NCBI GenBank assembly: GCA_030704615.1
Contig: CM060733.1
Location: 31,930,001 to 31,994,000 of the forward strand
Length of the DNA: 64,000 bases
DNA from: Takakia lepidozioides
Lineage: Eukaryota; Streptophyta; Takakiopsida; Takakiales; Takakiaceae
Direction of reading: 5' to 3'
Part shown: positions 8,960 to 19,649 of the stretch, piece after piece
Layout of the letters: every line of letters begins with the position of its first letter
Numbering within the stretch: the first letter of the stretch is position 1
Program-made: the position numbers and the translations under genes
Notes under the pieces: model-generated
Told to the model about the DNA's origin: nothing
Databases searched by the model: none
The model's input: only the letters and a program-made list of their open reading frames with translations

Positions 8960-10935
8960 CCGGGCACCAAGGGGCTACACGAACAGGGGTGACATGCGTT
9001 GGGGATAAAGGATCCGGGGTGACACGAGCTATGAGTGACACAATCGGGGGTTACACGGGGGGATTGATACAGTATCGGGGTTACATGGTGGGGTTACAAT
9101 GTGAGAGTTGCACAATGAGGGTTACACGAGGCGGAGCTAAAGGGCTGACGTGCAGAGGGTTACAGGATGATGGGGTTACGAGGAACTGGAGTTACACGGA
9201 GAGGGGTATATGGGATAACATGATACAAGCTTACATTGGGGTTACACGATGCAGGATAACATGGAGTGAGGGTTACACCCCGCGGGAGTAACAGAGGGTT
9301 ACATGGGTTACAAAGGGTTACAGAGGGTCATGGGGTTACATGGGTTACAGAGGGTGACAGGGTTACATGGGAGGGTTACATGGAGTGAGGGTGACACTCA
9401 GCGGTGTTACAGAGGGATAAACGGGTTACGGAGGGTTACATGGTGGTGAGGGTTACACCTGGTGAGGGTTACAGTCACAGAGGGTCACAGAGGGTTACAT
9501 GGAGTGAGGTTACACAGGGGTGAGGGTGACACTCTACGGTGTTACAGAGGGTTACTGAGGGTTACATGGTGGTGAAGGTTACACCTGGTGAGGGTTATAG
9601 AGGGACACAGAGGGTTACATGGGTTATAGAGGGTCAGAGAGGGTTACATGGAGTGAGGGTTACATGGGTTACATGGGTTACACAGGGTCACAGAGGGTTA
9701 CACGGGTTACGCAGGGTCACAGAGGATTACATGGGTTACAAGGAGTGAGGGATGCATAGGGAGGGTGACACTCTACGGTGTTACAGAGGGTTACATGGTG
9801 GTAAGGGTTACACCTAGTGAGGGATATAGAGGGTCACAGAGGGTACACATGGTGGTGAGGGTTACAAAGGGTCACAGGGTGAGGGGACACTCTACGGGTT
9901 ACAGAGCCACGGAGGGTTACAGGGTGACAGGTGTCACAGAGGGTTTGTGTGGGTTAGGGTTACATGGTGGCGAGGGTGACACTCTGCGGTGTTACAGAGG
10001 GTTACATGGTGGTAAGGGTTACACCTGGTGAGGGATATAGAGGGTCACAGGGTTACATGGGTTACATGGTGGTGACAGAGGGTCAGAGGGTTACATGGAA
10101 TGAGGGTTACATAGGGGTGAGGGTGACACTCTGCGGTGTTACAGAGGGTTACATGGTGGTGAGGGGGGTTACAGAGCCACAGAGGTTGTGAGGGTTACAT
10201 GGAATGAGGGTGGGGATGAGGGTGACACTCTGCGGTGAGAGGGTTTGTGAGGGGGGTGGCGAGGGTGTGCGGTGTACAGAGGGTTACATGGTGGTAAGGT
10301 TTGGTGAGGGAGAGGGTCACAGAGGGTACGGAGTGAGGGTTACATAAGGGGTGAGGGGACACTCGGTGTTACACATGGGTTACAGAGGAGGGTGAGGGTT
10401 ACTGAGGGTACAACAGAGGGTTACATGGGGTAAGGGTTACACCTGGTGAGGGATATAGAGGGTCACAGAGGGTTACATGGGTTACAGAGGGTTACATGGT
10501 GGTGAGGGTTACAGAGGGTCAGAGAGGTTACATGGAATGAGGGTTACATGGGGTGAGGGTGACACTCTGCGGTGTTACAGAGGGTTACATGGTGGTGAGG
10601 GTTACAAAGGGTCACAGAGGGTTACATGGGTTACAGAGGGTTACATGGAGGGTTACATAAGGGGTGAGGGCGACACTCTGCGGTGTTACAGAGGGTTACA
10701 TGGTTACAAAACCACAGAGGGTTGTAGGGTTACGGAGGGTTACATGGTGGTACTCTGCGGTGTTACAGAGGGTTACATGTAGTGAGGGTTACATAGGGGT
10801 GGGGGGTGACACTCTGCGGTGTTATAGAGGGTTACATGGGGTTACAGAGGGTCATGGGGTTATATGGGTTACAGAGGGTTACATGGTGGTGTGGGTTACA
10901 CTCGGCGGAGTTACAGAGGGTTACATGGGGGTGAT
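8960..10935 (+). repeat. GGGTTACA minisatellite with higher-order structure
   Basis: Nearly 2 kb of units such as GAGGGTTACATGGTGGT, GAGGGTGACACTCTGCGG and TGTTACAGAGGGTTACAT are arranged in longer blocks that recur. A module running from GGTGACACTCTGCGGTGTT to the next copy appears at least eight times, at 100-250 bp. The + strand is very G-rich with repeated GGG runs. Short frames here are artefacts (GYxGLHGGEG). It probably forms the right subterminal region of the MULE-like element. Confidence 0.8.
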
Positions 10936-10939
10936 GGTT

Positions 10940-12300
10940 GAACCCGGGGCGGGGGTTACAGGGAACTGGCGGACTGCTGGAAGCGGCGGACTGGTGTCGC
11001 AGAACGACGACGCAGGGGCGACGACGCCGATGGGATGAGGGCGGGGGTGGGGAGGGATTGACCGAGCCCAGCCGGTTGCCTTTCGATGTCTGCCGGAGGC
11101 GAAGAACCGGCGGTACGGGTGTCAGGGCTGGACCGTCCTGACGCGCTTGCATTAAGTTCTTACATTATTCCTATTATCTTCCAATTAAAAGGCATCTGAC
11201 TTGGCTGTTATTTTACCTTAAATTAGTTATTAATACCTGCATTTTTTGTTTTTTTTAAAAGAAAAGAGGGACGGAGGCCTCGAAACTTTAGATAAGGACA
11301 AGAAGTCCGAAATATGTAGAGCAGTTTCATCGGGCCCTGTTCATTCTAGAGAGATTACTGTGGCCCAGGAATTAGAGTGGGGGCATATGTAGTAAGGCCA
11401 CGTGTATTAAGCAAGGGGTCCAAAAAAAGAAGGGAGGAATGCTAGATGTATCAAATTGGCCAAATTTAGATAGGGAGAACGGGAGATACAAGAGGAAAAA
11501 ATAACCTCAAATGAAGTGCTACGGAGGCTGATCTAGGAAGGCAACGCTTCGTAACCAAGGCAAGGATATATTTTTGATAACCGGCTGGTAGTATTACAAT
11601 CAAAATATCCGTCCTATTGATACCCGTCTACAAATCGAAAATCGTGTAACTACTATTGATTAAAATTTAGTGAATATTCTAATACTATGGAACCGGCTGG
11701 TAATTAGTACCGCCCAACAGTGGTTATCACTCTAGAGTACTGACCCCACTATATTGAACTCATCATATAAAAGTTCAAGGGTGGTTATAAATATGCCAAA
11801 CTTGCCCCCATTTTTTATTGTCGCTATACTTTCATATATAATAACTGGGCTTCCCACCAGTAGCTTGCAGTAACCTGAAACCTCTGTATGCAATATAAAC
11901 CTTAGCTAATCATCAGCCGGCATCTAAAATGTATGGTGTTGGAACCAAACATCTATTTGATAGTATGTGGTAGACCTACTACAACAACCAACTTTTAGCA
12001 ACTTATAATCTTAGCTTTATCCTTATGATTATGTGCAAATATGATATATAAACATTCAATAACGGTTTAAAAAAAACATTGAATAATAAGACAACAAAGT
12101 TGGTAGAAGAAACATTGTTGGAGTTCCAACAATACTTTGTAACTCACAAGGTGTTCTATGGCTTTAATAGAAGGAATTTAAATACATCAAATCTCAAGGA
12201 TATCATCATCAATGTATGCCAATACCATGCCTTTGAAAACCACGTCGTGCGCATACATATCGCTACACAACTACATCGACGTCCACACAACACATGTGCA
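10940..12300. other. No recognisable gene; AT-rich stretch
   Basis: A short GC-rich segment (10,940-11,150) is followed by about 1.1 kb of AT-rich DNA with poly-T and poly-A runs. I see no coding similarity, and the short frame near 12,079-12,324 has no family features. Confidence 0.4.
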
Positions 12301-12305
12301 CACCA

Positions 12306-12462
12306 AACACTAGTCTATCACTAGTCCACCACTAGTGCACCACTAGGCAACCACTAGTGCAGCCACTAGTCCACCACTAGGCTGTCACTAGCCAGCACTA
12401 GTGCAGCCACTAGTCCAACCACTAGGCTGCCATTAGCCACCACTAGTGCACCCACTAGTCCA
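12306..12462. repeat. CACTAG-based tandem repeat
   Basis: About a dozen imperfect copies of a ~12-bp unit (CCACTAGTGCAC or CCACTAGTCCA) occur in tandem, with CACTAGG variants. CTAG is palindromic, so each unit carries a short self-complementary core. Confidence 0.75.
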
Positions 12463-12727
12463 TCACAATCGCCCCCTTAGCTGGCGCTTAGGTCCATCTA
12501 AGTCCAGGTAGCCACAAGATGTGATAGTGGCCATAGCTTCACTAAGTCCTCTACCACTGTCCCTACTACATTCAAACTCGATAGATCAAGAGGCCGGGTA
12601 CAAGAGTTGTCCCATCGTTAGTCGCCGTCTTGCAACCTGTGAACTTGAGCCTGAGATCTCGAGTATTGACTCCTATGAGCTTGGCCTCTCATGTCTTGTT
12701 AGTTGCCACTAGTCATATCCACTGCCA

Positions 12728-12930
12728 CTATCCCAAGCAGTGTGGACATAACCAATCTCTATTAGGAACCCTCTCAAGAGGTGGTGTCAAGCATCCCATG
12801 TGCCAACCTCTTGAGCATTGATCACAGACCAACATAGTGGCGGCACCACTAGCATGCCCACATAGCATGCAACGCAACCCTGCAGGCACCACTGCAAAGT
12901 TGGGATCTATCCTCCCATCCACATGTGGAA
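12728..12930 (-). pseudogene. PHD-finger fragment
   Basis: The - strand reads a PHD zinc finger with the expected Cys4-His-Cys3 spacing: CMLCG, then MLVCDQC, WHMGC, and CPHC at the end, with the family's PPL and W-x-C-P signatures. PHD fingers read histone H3 tails. Nothing else of a chromatin protein is visible. The frame runs directly into sequence derived from a PPR gene on its N-terminal side and stops just after the last Cys. It is best read as a captured or transposon-borne fragment within the PPR relic. Whether it is expressed cannot be told. Confidence 0.65.
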
Positions 12931-12939
12931 TGTGGTACA

Positions 12940-14235
12940 ATTCCAGTTTTGATAATGTCACCATGAACCTCTTTGACCATTCCCAGGGCTGCTAGGCTCG
13001 CATATGCATATTATAAACACAAATGAACATAACCTGGTCTGGCTTCATCCCTTCCCACATCATTTCCACCAGGGGAATGTTCAGAGTACAATTCCAGCTT
13101 AGGTAATGTCACCATGAACCTCTTTGACCATTCCCAGGGCTACTAGGCTTGCATATGCATATTATAAACACAAATGAACATGACCTGGTCTGGCTTCATC
13201 CCTTCCCACATCATTTTCTCTTAGGTTTCCAAAGCCTAAATCCCATACCCATGCTGCACATACCTTGCAATCGTGGCACTCCAAAACACCACATCTCGTT
13301 CAGCCATATTGTCGAACTTTCCTTTCGCATCAAGCTTGCTGCATCCACATTTGGCATACATGTCCACCAGGGCAGTGTTCAGAATGACATCTGGTACAAA
13401 TCCAGCTTTGATGATGTCACCATAGACCTCTTTTCGTTTTTCCAAAACTCCCAAGCTTGCACACGCATTACAAACACAAACAAACATAATGTGGTTGGGC
13501 TTCATCCCTTCGCACGAGCAGTGCTCATAGATCGTGATCAAAGATTGTTGAGGCATTCTGATGAACACTTGGTAAGCATCCATGATGCTCCTGCACTTGA
13601 CATACATGGAGACAAGGATGTTGAGTAGAAAAATATTTGGCGTGCATCCACTTTAGATAATGTGAGTGTGCACCTGCTTTCCAACGTCCAAACCTTCCAT
13701 CTTGATGCACTTAAGCAAGGGACAGACATACGTACCTGAATCTACTGAAATGCCTCATTGGTTTAAAGTCTGTAGAACCGTTGTTAGTGTGCCTGCCGCA
13801 AAGCATCTTCACATGCCCAGAAGTGCCAGAAGAAGCATTGTGGACTCCCTTTCTTGATCCTCTTTCAGAAGCTGTGGTCATGGTTGAGGTGCTTGGTTTT
13901 ATGAACTGTGCCGCTGCAGCTGCAACCTTTACTTGACCGTCTACCCATGCAGGTTTCTTGTAGCTATTGCTCCACATGGAATCACATCTGGTACAATTCC
14001 AGCTTTGACGATGCAATCATGCACCTCTTTGCCTTTTTCCAGGGCTGCCAGGCTTGCACGCGCACTGCAAACGCACACAAACCTGATGTGGTCGGGCTTC
14101 ACCCTTCCCCAATCATTTGCTCATAGGTCTCCAAAGCCTCCATCCCGTGCCCCTACTGTGCATACCCTGCAAGCATTGTGTTCCATGACACCACATCTTG
14201 TTCAGCCAGAGTGTGAAAAACTCCCTTTCACAACT
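12940..14235 (-). pseudogene. PLS-class pentatricopeptide repeat (PPR) relic
   Basis: PPR proteins bind organellar RNA. On the - strand, near 13,610-13,236, the text shows typical PPR repeats (MKPNHIMFVCVCNACASLG, NTALVDMYAKCG, ARYVQHGYG). More copies in other frames lie at 12.95-13.06, 13.09-13.22 and 13.99-14.12 kb, recognisable by the recurring sequence for KAGIVPD and MKPD. Repeats change frame many times and no start or stop frames a complete protein. A ~110-bp unit at 12.95-13.06 kb is nearly identical to the one at 13.09-13.20 kb, so a segment was duplicated, apparently along with the PHD-finger insertion. This motif style is typical of the expanded PPR families of mosses, lycophytes and ferns. 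Confidence 0.75.
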
Positions 14236-14239
14236 GCAA

Positions 14240-14740
14240 AAAGGGGGGGTTAGTGACGGCAACCGTGCCCCTACGCGTGGCGCTTAGCGTGACGTCGGCG
14301 CCACGGTGCCGATTTGTGACGCCGAGGCGTGGCACGGCGGCGCCCCGACACTGCTTGTGACGCTGCCGCGTAGCAACCCAGCGCCCAGGTGGCGCCGGGA
14401 TTATCCTGCGACGGCGGGACGTGGCAAGGTGGCCTCAAGGGCAAGAGGTAGCCTTTTTTTGCCACGCCTGGCCGTCGCAAAGGGGGGCGGCCCCACTTGC
14501 CACGCTAGGGCGTGGCAAGGTGGCTTGAAGGAGGAAAAGGCCTTTGCGACGACCGGACGTGACAAGGTGGCTTGAAGGAGGAAAAAACCTTTGTGATGAC
14601 CGGGCGTGGCAAGGGGGTATTGCGACTGGTTTTTTTGGCTTGCCACGGCGGGGGGTGGCAAGGGGGGGCGGTCTTTTTTTGAGTTAAGGGGCAGGGAAAG
14701 GGTGGGGTGGGGACGGGGAATGGGACTCTAGGGGGGGGGG
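14240..14740. repeat. GC-rich repeat block with GCGTGGCAAGG and GTCGCAAAGG units
   Basis: A GC-rich tract contains several related units, for example CGGGACGTGGCAAGGTGGC and GGGCGTGGCAAGGGGG, with GCGACGACC and TTGCGAC variants in both orientations. This looks like the subterminal repeats of a DNA transposon, but no terminal repeat or transposase is attached. Apparent frames are low-complexity. Confidence 0.5.
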
Positions 14741-14776
14741 CGAGGGGCCTCCTCTCTGTTTTTTTTTCTTTGCCCC

Positions 14777-14863
14777 CATCTCTCTCTCTCTCTCTCTCTC
14801 TCCTGGTTGTTAATAGATTTGTTTGCATCATCATCATCATCATCGAGAGAGAGAGAGATGATT
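14777..14863. repeat. CT, CAT and GA microsatellites
   Basis: A (CT)n run near 14,780-14,802 is followed about 25 bp later by (CAT)6-like repeats and then a (GA)n run. The CT and GA runs are complementary and could fold into a hairpin. Confidence 0.8.
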
Positions 14864-15038
14864 GCAAGACCATTGATGAATCATAGAAATAAGCTACAAT
14901 ATGCATGTACATGTACAATCAATCGAAGAAATGGGTACAGTTCGGTGCGAGAATTCTTATGTAGCTTTGATTACTTGTCTAATCAACTTGAACATCATCA
15001 TCCGGAGCTTTTTCATCCTCATCAAGCTGTAAGTCTTC

Positions 15039-15278
15039 TTAGTCATCGGAGTCATCGTCATAAATGGCCCGGCCCTCAAAAGGCACCTCCGAATCATCCT
15101 CCACCTCGTTGTCAATGGTCATGTCTTCATTTTCTTGTCCAACATCTGTATCTTCTGGAACTTCATCATATAGGGTCCGGGATGCGTTCTCTGGGACGTT
15201 ATCATCTTCCTCTACCCCCTCTACCCCCTCTACCCAACCTCCATGATCAGCATCATTATGACCAGTCCGTCCCTCCAC
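15039..15278 (-). CDS. Acidic C-terminal reading frame, unidentified
   Basis: A 79-residue - strand frame is strongly acidic (EDDNVPENAS, NEDMTIDNEVEDD, ending DDDSDD) and stops cleanly. I do not recognise it. The composition resembles the acidic tails of some transposon proteins, and it lies beside the GC-rich repeat block at 14.2-14.7 kb, so it may be the remnant 3' end of such an element. It could also be chance. Confidence 0.25.
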   Translation of the reverse strand: MEGRTGHNDADHGGWVEGVEGVEEDDNVPENASRTLYDEVPEDTDVGQENEDMTIDNEVEDDSEVPFEGRAIYDDDSDD

Positions 15279-15329
15279 CGTAATTGCCTCACCTCGTGAA
15301 GATCCGAGACCATGATAGATACGTCTTCC

Positions 15330-15930
15330 TCTTAGCTGAAACTAAGGGTGCCATTTTTAATTCAACCCAAATCCACTTTTATGTGGACTAATTATCTTAG
15401 GAATTGAGAGCTATGGACTTTTTTTCACCTAAAAACATGTTGATTTGCTTTAGTCCATAACATCTTATGTTTTGGGTTTTTGAGGTGTCTTCTTTTACTA
15501 AAAATGCATACAAACCTATAATCTAGAGGTGCTAGGTGGTATATGGACAAGTGGTTGTAAACTCTAGATTTTGATGTCTAAATGTTTTTATAAATTAAAG
15601 ATTAAAATATCTAGTAAAGAATATTTTCAATCTTTGAGGGGGACTCCTTACTAAAAATGTTATATATACTATTATCTATTTTTTTTTTAAATAAACTGAA
15701 AGCAATAGATTCAAATTTTTTTTTTCCATGGACTTCCAATGGACTCAACATGTGCCGCTTTTGATCCACCCAATCTTTTTTGTGGCCTGCAGCTTGTGAA
15801 GGAAGGCCACTGTTGGAGAGGTGAGGTTGTTTCCCGAATTCTGCCACATTTCTTTCAACAACAGGATGTGCTCTTCTTTCTTCAGAATAGTTGTGTTGAG
15901 CTTAAAATACCCCCGACCTCTAGAGTGCGC
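15330..15930. other. AT-rich stretch without recognised gene
   Basis: Poly-T and poly-A runs with no coding similarity that I can support. It borders the LINE-derived segment that follows. Confidence 0.4.
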
Positions 15931-15939
15931 TCCTAGTGG

Positions 15940-17084
15940 GGTAAACACAACAGCCACCGATGCTTGGTCGAAGTCCGGCAAAATTGGAGCTTGTGGGAGA
16001 CATTTTCACCAAGAAAGGGGGGAGTGCGAGTAGTACACTCCATCCAGGCGAGCCATGCTCAAGTTTGGTGGCTGCCTCAAATTTGACCAGGTGAAGTTCA
16101 AGCCCAGTGCAGAGTCAGAGATAGCATCAATCAACCCAACCGTGAAGCATAACCTGTCCAACACCACCTGCTCAACATCTGACAGGAAGTGAGATGAGTG
16201 CGCGAGCCGGTCGGAAAAACTATCCACCATGTTGAAATCTCCCGCTAAGATCCAATTAGTGACCAGGGATAAGTTGACAATTTTGTCCTGACTGAATCCC
16301 ACAAGGCAGCTCTATCCAGGGAAGAGTTAGGTGCGTACACGTTGAGGAAGGCGGTGGACCTGAAGGACGAAGTAGGTTCAGTAAAGAGGCATTGAATTCG
16401 TCCCTGCATCCAAATCTGAACCTCCTTGATGGACGAAGTAGGAAAAATAAGAATGGCAGTGCCCCCTCGCGAGGCTGCAACCGTGGGGTTCCACCAAGAA
16501 AGGTTGCCTGGCCAAAAGGTGTTCCCAATAGAACTTATCTTAGCAGCATCCAATTTAGTTTCTTGCAGGAAGATGATGGAAGATGACAACATCAAGGAGG
16601 AGGCCCACGCTTGATTTTCCTTCGCTTGGGCCCTGAGGCATCTGATCCAATGCCTCGGATGGTCCACGAGTGCATGAACCATGTCAGGTTGGAAACAATG
16701 AGCAGCCCATGGATGCGGTCCATGATTTGATGGCTGGTGATGACAGGTAGGGTTTCCATCTGGAAAAATACAGACAGCAGGAAACAAGTGGAGACAAATG
16801 CAGGCCCATAGCCTTCTGAAGCAAGAGAATCTAAGACTTGCACTATCAACCATCACTGTCAAGCTGAAGGCATCATTAGATATAGAAAATAAGAGGGATA
16901 AGGCACTGCCGTTCCAGATCGGGGTTTCATGCAAGCGATAATCGTCCCAGGGATTGAGGGAGAATCGGAACGGGGCAGCATTGGAGAAGGCAAGAGTCCA
17001 GGTATAACTGCCACCAGTTCTGTCGGAGGATGAGAGCAAGCCATGGAACAGGAACAGATGGAAGGGGAGGGAGTTCCTTGTCAA
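15940..17084 (-). pseudogene. LINE endonuclease-domain fragment
   Basis: The - strand reads parts of the apurinic-type endonuclease of plant L1-like LINEs: FLQETKLDA, then FLNVYAPNS, LAGDFNMVDS and, near 16,050, SMARLDGVYYS. These are the conserved Glu, Asn and Asp motifs of the family in the right order. The frame breaks near 16,250, between LSTYPWSLIG and the continuing LAGDFNMV frame, an indel. No reverse transcriptase follows to lower coordinates, so this is an internal fragment of a dead copy. Confidence 0.75.
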
Positions 17085-18005
17085 GAGCTATGTTTGACAG
17101 GGAGAAAGCAGCCACCTTGATAGAACCATCCATATGGGCACTGTAGAGATGGCTTCTAGCAAAGAGTAAGGCCCGTGTTTCTCCACTCAGGCTAGTATCC
17201 ATGATGTGAATCTCCTCATGTGCCCACACCTCTGGGTTCTACAGAATCTTACTAGGTTTACTAACAGCACAAATATCTATTCAAGCCTGCACATCCACAT
17301 CAGAATCAAATCCTGACTTTACTGCCCACTCAACCAGAAACACAGACTAGTCATAAACCAACAACCCTAGCTCAATTCGGATATCCTTGGTGTACTGTCA
17401 ATGTCGAGTTGAGATAAAGGCTCATTACTCAAGGCTCTTGATAATGTAGACTTTGAGTTAGAGTTGAAGGGTGTAAAGGTGATTGCAGGGTTCTCTATGT
17501 GTTGATTCTATATCATCCTCTGCCTGATTATCATGATTCTGCTCCAAAATGTCAAAGAAAACTTCAAATCAAAGCACACCACTTCCAAGGAAAATAAATG
17601 GTGCACGAGACATATTGAGCTCGTTGAGGGGCTATTTACAAGGGTGTGGAGCAATTCTTTGGTTGTCCATGTCACTCGCTTAAAGGGCCGTGTACACTAT
17701 ATGTCCATCAGGTGCTGATCGACCTCTTCTTCCATCCGACTGTGCTTGATTTCTGCCCGAGCTTGGCAGCATGACCTCTCCACCTCGGAACTTTCAAGCA
17801 TGAAGCAATGTTCTTCAGGTTAACGCTCTGTTTCCCAGACTGGTGATTGGTGTGCGGTCTGGGAAAGAGAGATTCCGTCGCCGTTAATGGTGACGGGCTC
17901 CGTGGGTCGTCACCGTCCTCGGTGACGACGTCGTGAGCCGCCACCGTCCAAGTAGTATACGGAGGTCTAGGGTTTGAGGGGGAGGCGAAGGGGGGAGAGA
18001 GAGAG
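17085..18005 (+). promoter_or_regulatory. Upstream region and 5' leader of CSN8
   Basis: No gene is recognised between the LINE fragment and the CSN8 start. The last ~50 bp before the ATG are purine-rich (GGGGGAGAGAGAGAG), typical of a plant 5' leader. No clear TATA box was found. Confidence 0.35.
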
Positions 18006-19642
18006 ATGGCAATACCAGTGAATGGAATCGTGGCTGGGCCGTCTGGGATGAGCTTCAATGCTGTGTATGAGGCTATTAAAGCAGGTCGATTTGCAGATCT
18101 GGCGAACATCATCGACACTCTTGAACTTGAGGTTTGCTATCAAAATTGGGGGCATGCAGCAGGCACTGGAGCCTCAAAGCCTCTGGATTGGCCTTATACC
18201 CTCACATTCTTGCCCATGTTGTCATCCATGATTTGTAAGTTCTCTCTTCTCAAATCATGAGGCCAGCTGACAGATCTGCCTGCATGTGTCGCAACCACTG
18301 TGAAAAGTTGTCTTTAAATAGTGGTGCCGCATGTTATCGTAAAGGTCAGGCGTGGAGGTCACTGTCATTTCAAGAGTATCGTCTTACTGTTGGAATTGAG
18401 TCCCAAATCCTGCACATGGATACTGACATTTTCCATCAATTTTCTTGTCTTACAGAGATAGCGCCAGATTTGTGTGGAAGCGCACACAGATTCGGCAAAG
18501 CAGAGTTGTCCAGAGTTGAGGGCGGTGTGGAAGATAGTGCAGTGCATGTGGACGCATGACCATGCTGGTGTTTATGAGGCCCTTCGCAGTTATGGCTGGA
18601 GCCCGGAGGTACAGTAAGTTGTTGCTGCAGTGGCCGGTGAGTGTCTTTGTTATGGGATCTGCACTCCATTTGAAACACTTACTGTCCACAATGAGATCGC
18701 AGGGGGTCCATTAGAGTCCACAGTCTATGGGATGGTGCAAGGATTGTGAAAGCTTCCCTGCTATTTTGCTCGGTATATGTGGTCCGGATGTTTTTTCTTT
18801 TTTGATAGAAATAGTTTCTGCACATACCAGGTGTTCCATTTGATGGATATGGTGGGTGGTTTTTGCAATGTTCAGAGGACTATTCGAAGGGTATGTTGAG
18901 ATTTCTGTCAATAGCCTATTCGACAATCAGTGTTGCAGATGCAGCTGGTTATTTGGGCTTGAGTGATAACAATGTGGTAACGTGTAAGTCTCTCTTTCCT
19001 TCAGGGATTACATCCGTAGAATCATGACAAGAACAATTGCTAAACCCAGTTCTGATCGCATGAGCAGCTCAAATTTCTAGGGGAACTGGGCAACACTAAA
19101 TGGTGGCTAGTTGAAATTGTGGGTACTAGGTGACACATGTTTGGCCTAGTATCTGTCCATGACCATTGTAAAGCTCAGTGCCCACTTCTATGCTGAAATT
19201 CTTGGGGTGAGTTTTGGCCTTTTTTTTTGTTTTGGTGTCGATGGAAGATGGCGCCACGTCCCCACTATACAGGATTCTTAGGGCCACTGGGTCATTAGGA
19301 GAAGCATTGGGCACACTAATCCTGAAGTCTCACTAAAGTGGCCCTGGGAAAGTATTATGCTCTTACCAGGAGGCATAGCCCTCTTAACAGTTGAAAAGGG
19401 CACTTCAATTTAGGCTGCCGCCTGTGGGTGTCTCTTGCTCTTCTTTGAAATGGTGTCTTGACATGGGAAGTGTGATGGGTGTGGTGGGTCTGCTGTCAGT
19501 TACTGTGCAGCAGCATGGATGGGTGCTGGATCCAGTTTCAAAAATGCTGACCGTGTGGCCAATGACACTAGCAGCCAACAAGAAGACTGATGCCAGCCAG
19601 CTGCAGAATCTGACTGAATATGTGTTCCATTTGGAACATTGA
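18006..19642 (+). CDS. COP9 signalosome subunit 8, frame broken
   Basis: CSN8 is a small PCI-domain subunit of the COP9 signalosome, which removes NEDD8 from cullin ubiquitin ligases in the nucleus. Four exons can be placed by similarity to plant CSN8 and by splice sites: 18,006-18,234 (NAVYEAIKAGRFADLANIID, DWPY), 18,456-18,636 (DSARFVWKR, ELRAVWKIVQCMWTHDHAG), 18,876-18,983 (YSKGMLRFLSIAYSTISVAD) and 19,500-19,642, ending in LTEYVFHLEH and a stop, as in the plant protein. Every intron is GT-AG and the joins keep phase. Three lesions are visible: a missing base near 18,202, right after DWPY; a missing base near 18,494, between WKR and ELRAVWK; and an in-frame TAA at 18,615-18,617. The intact splice sites argue against a processed copy. 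It is either a young pseudogene or a working gene with consensus errors. The ~200-residue length suits the family. Confidence 0.85.
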
Positions 19643-19649
19643 TTGAGAA

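Larger units (their letters stand above)
376..10935. mobile_element. Composite MULE-like DNA transposon with Ulp1 protease gene
   Basis: The interval holds a C48/Ulp1-type protease gene on + (about 0.6-3.9 kb) and a Mutator-like transposase gene on - (about 8.8-5.4 kb). The two are linked by a shared 9-bp motif that fills almost every non-coding part. At the left end the motif reads GTGTAACCC and at the right end GGGTTACA, so the two ends are in inverted orientation, as expected for subterminal transposase-binding repeats. MULEs carrying Ulp1-like genes are known in plants (the KAONASHI type), so the pairing has precedent. I could not find matching terminal inverted repeats or a 9-11 bp target duplication, so both ends are estimates from where the motif starts and stops. 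It could instead be two nested elements sharing one repeat family. Confidence 0.6.

Noticed and set aside
9300-10930. Several open frames of 70-120 codons
   Set aside because: They are translations of the GGGTTACA repeat (GYxGLHGG) with no family features.
376-10935. Telomeric origin of the GGGTTA-containing repeat
   Set aside because: Each unit has extra bases (CAC, CATGG) and none is the plant TTTAGGG repeat; it tracks with transposon genes instead.
14777-15283. A + strand frame of 158 codons
   Set aside because: His/Pro-rich by microsatellite composition; the - strand acidic frame is at least as likely and neither shows homology.
18000-19642. A processed (retro) copy of CSN8
   Set aside because: Three GT-AG introns are present with phase-conserving joins, so it is not a retrocopy.
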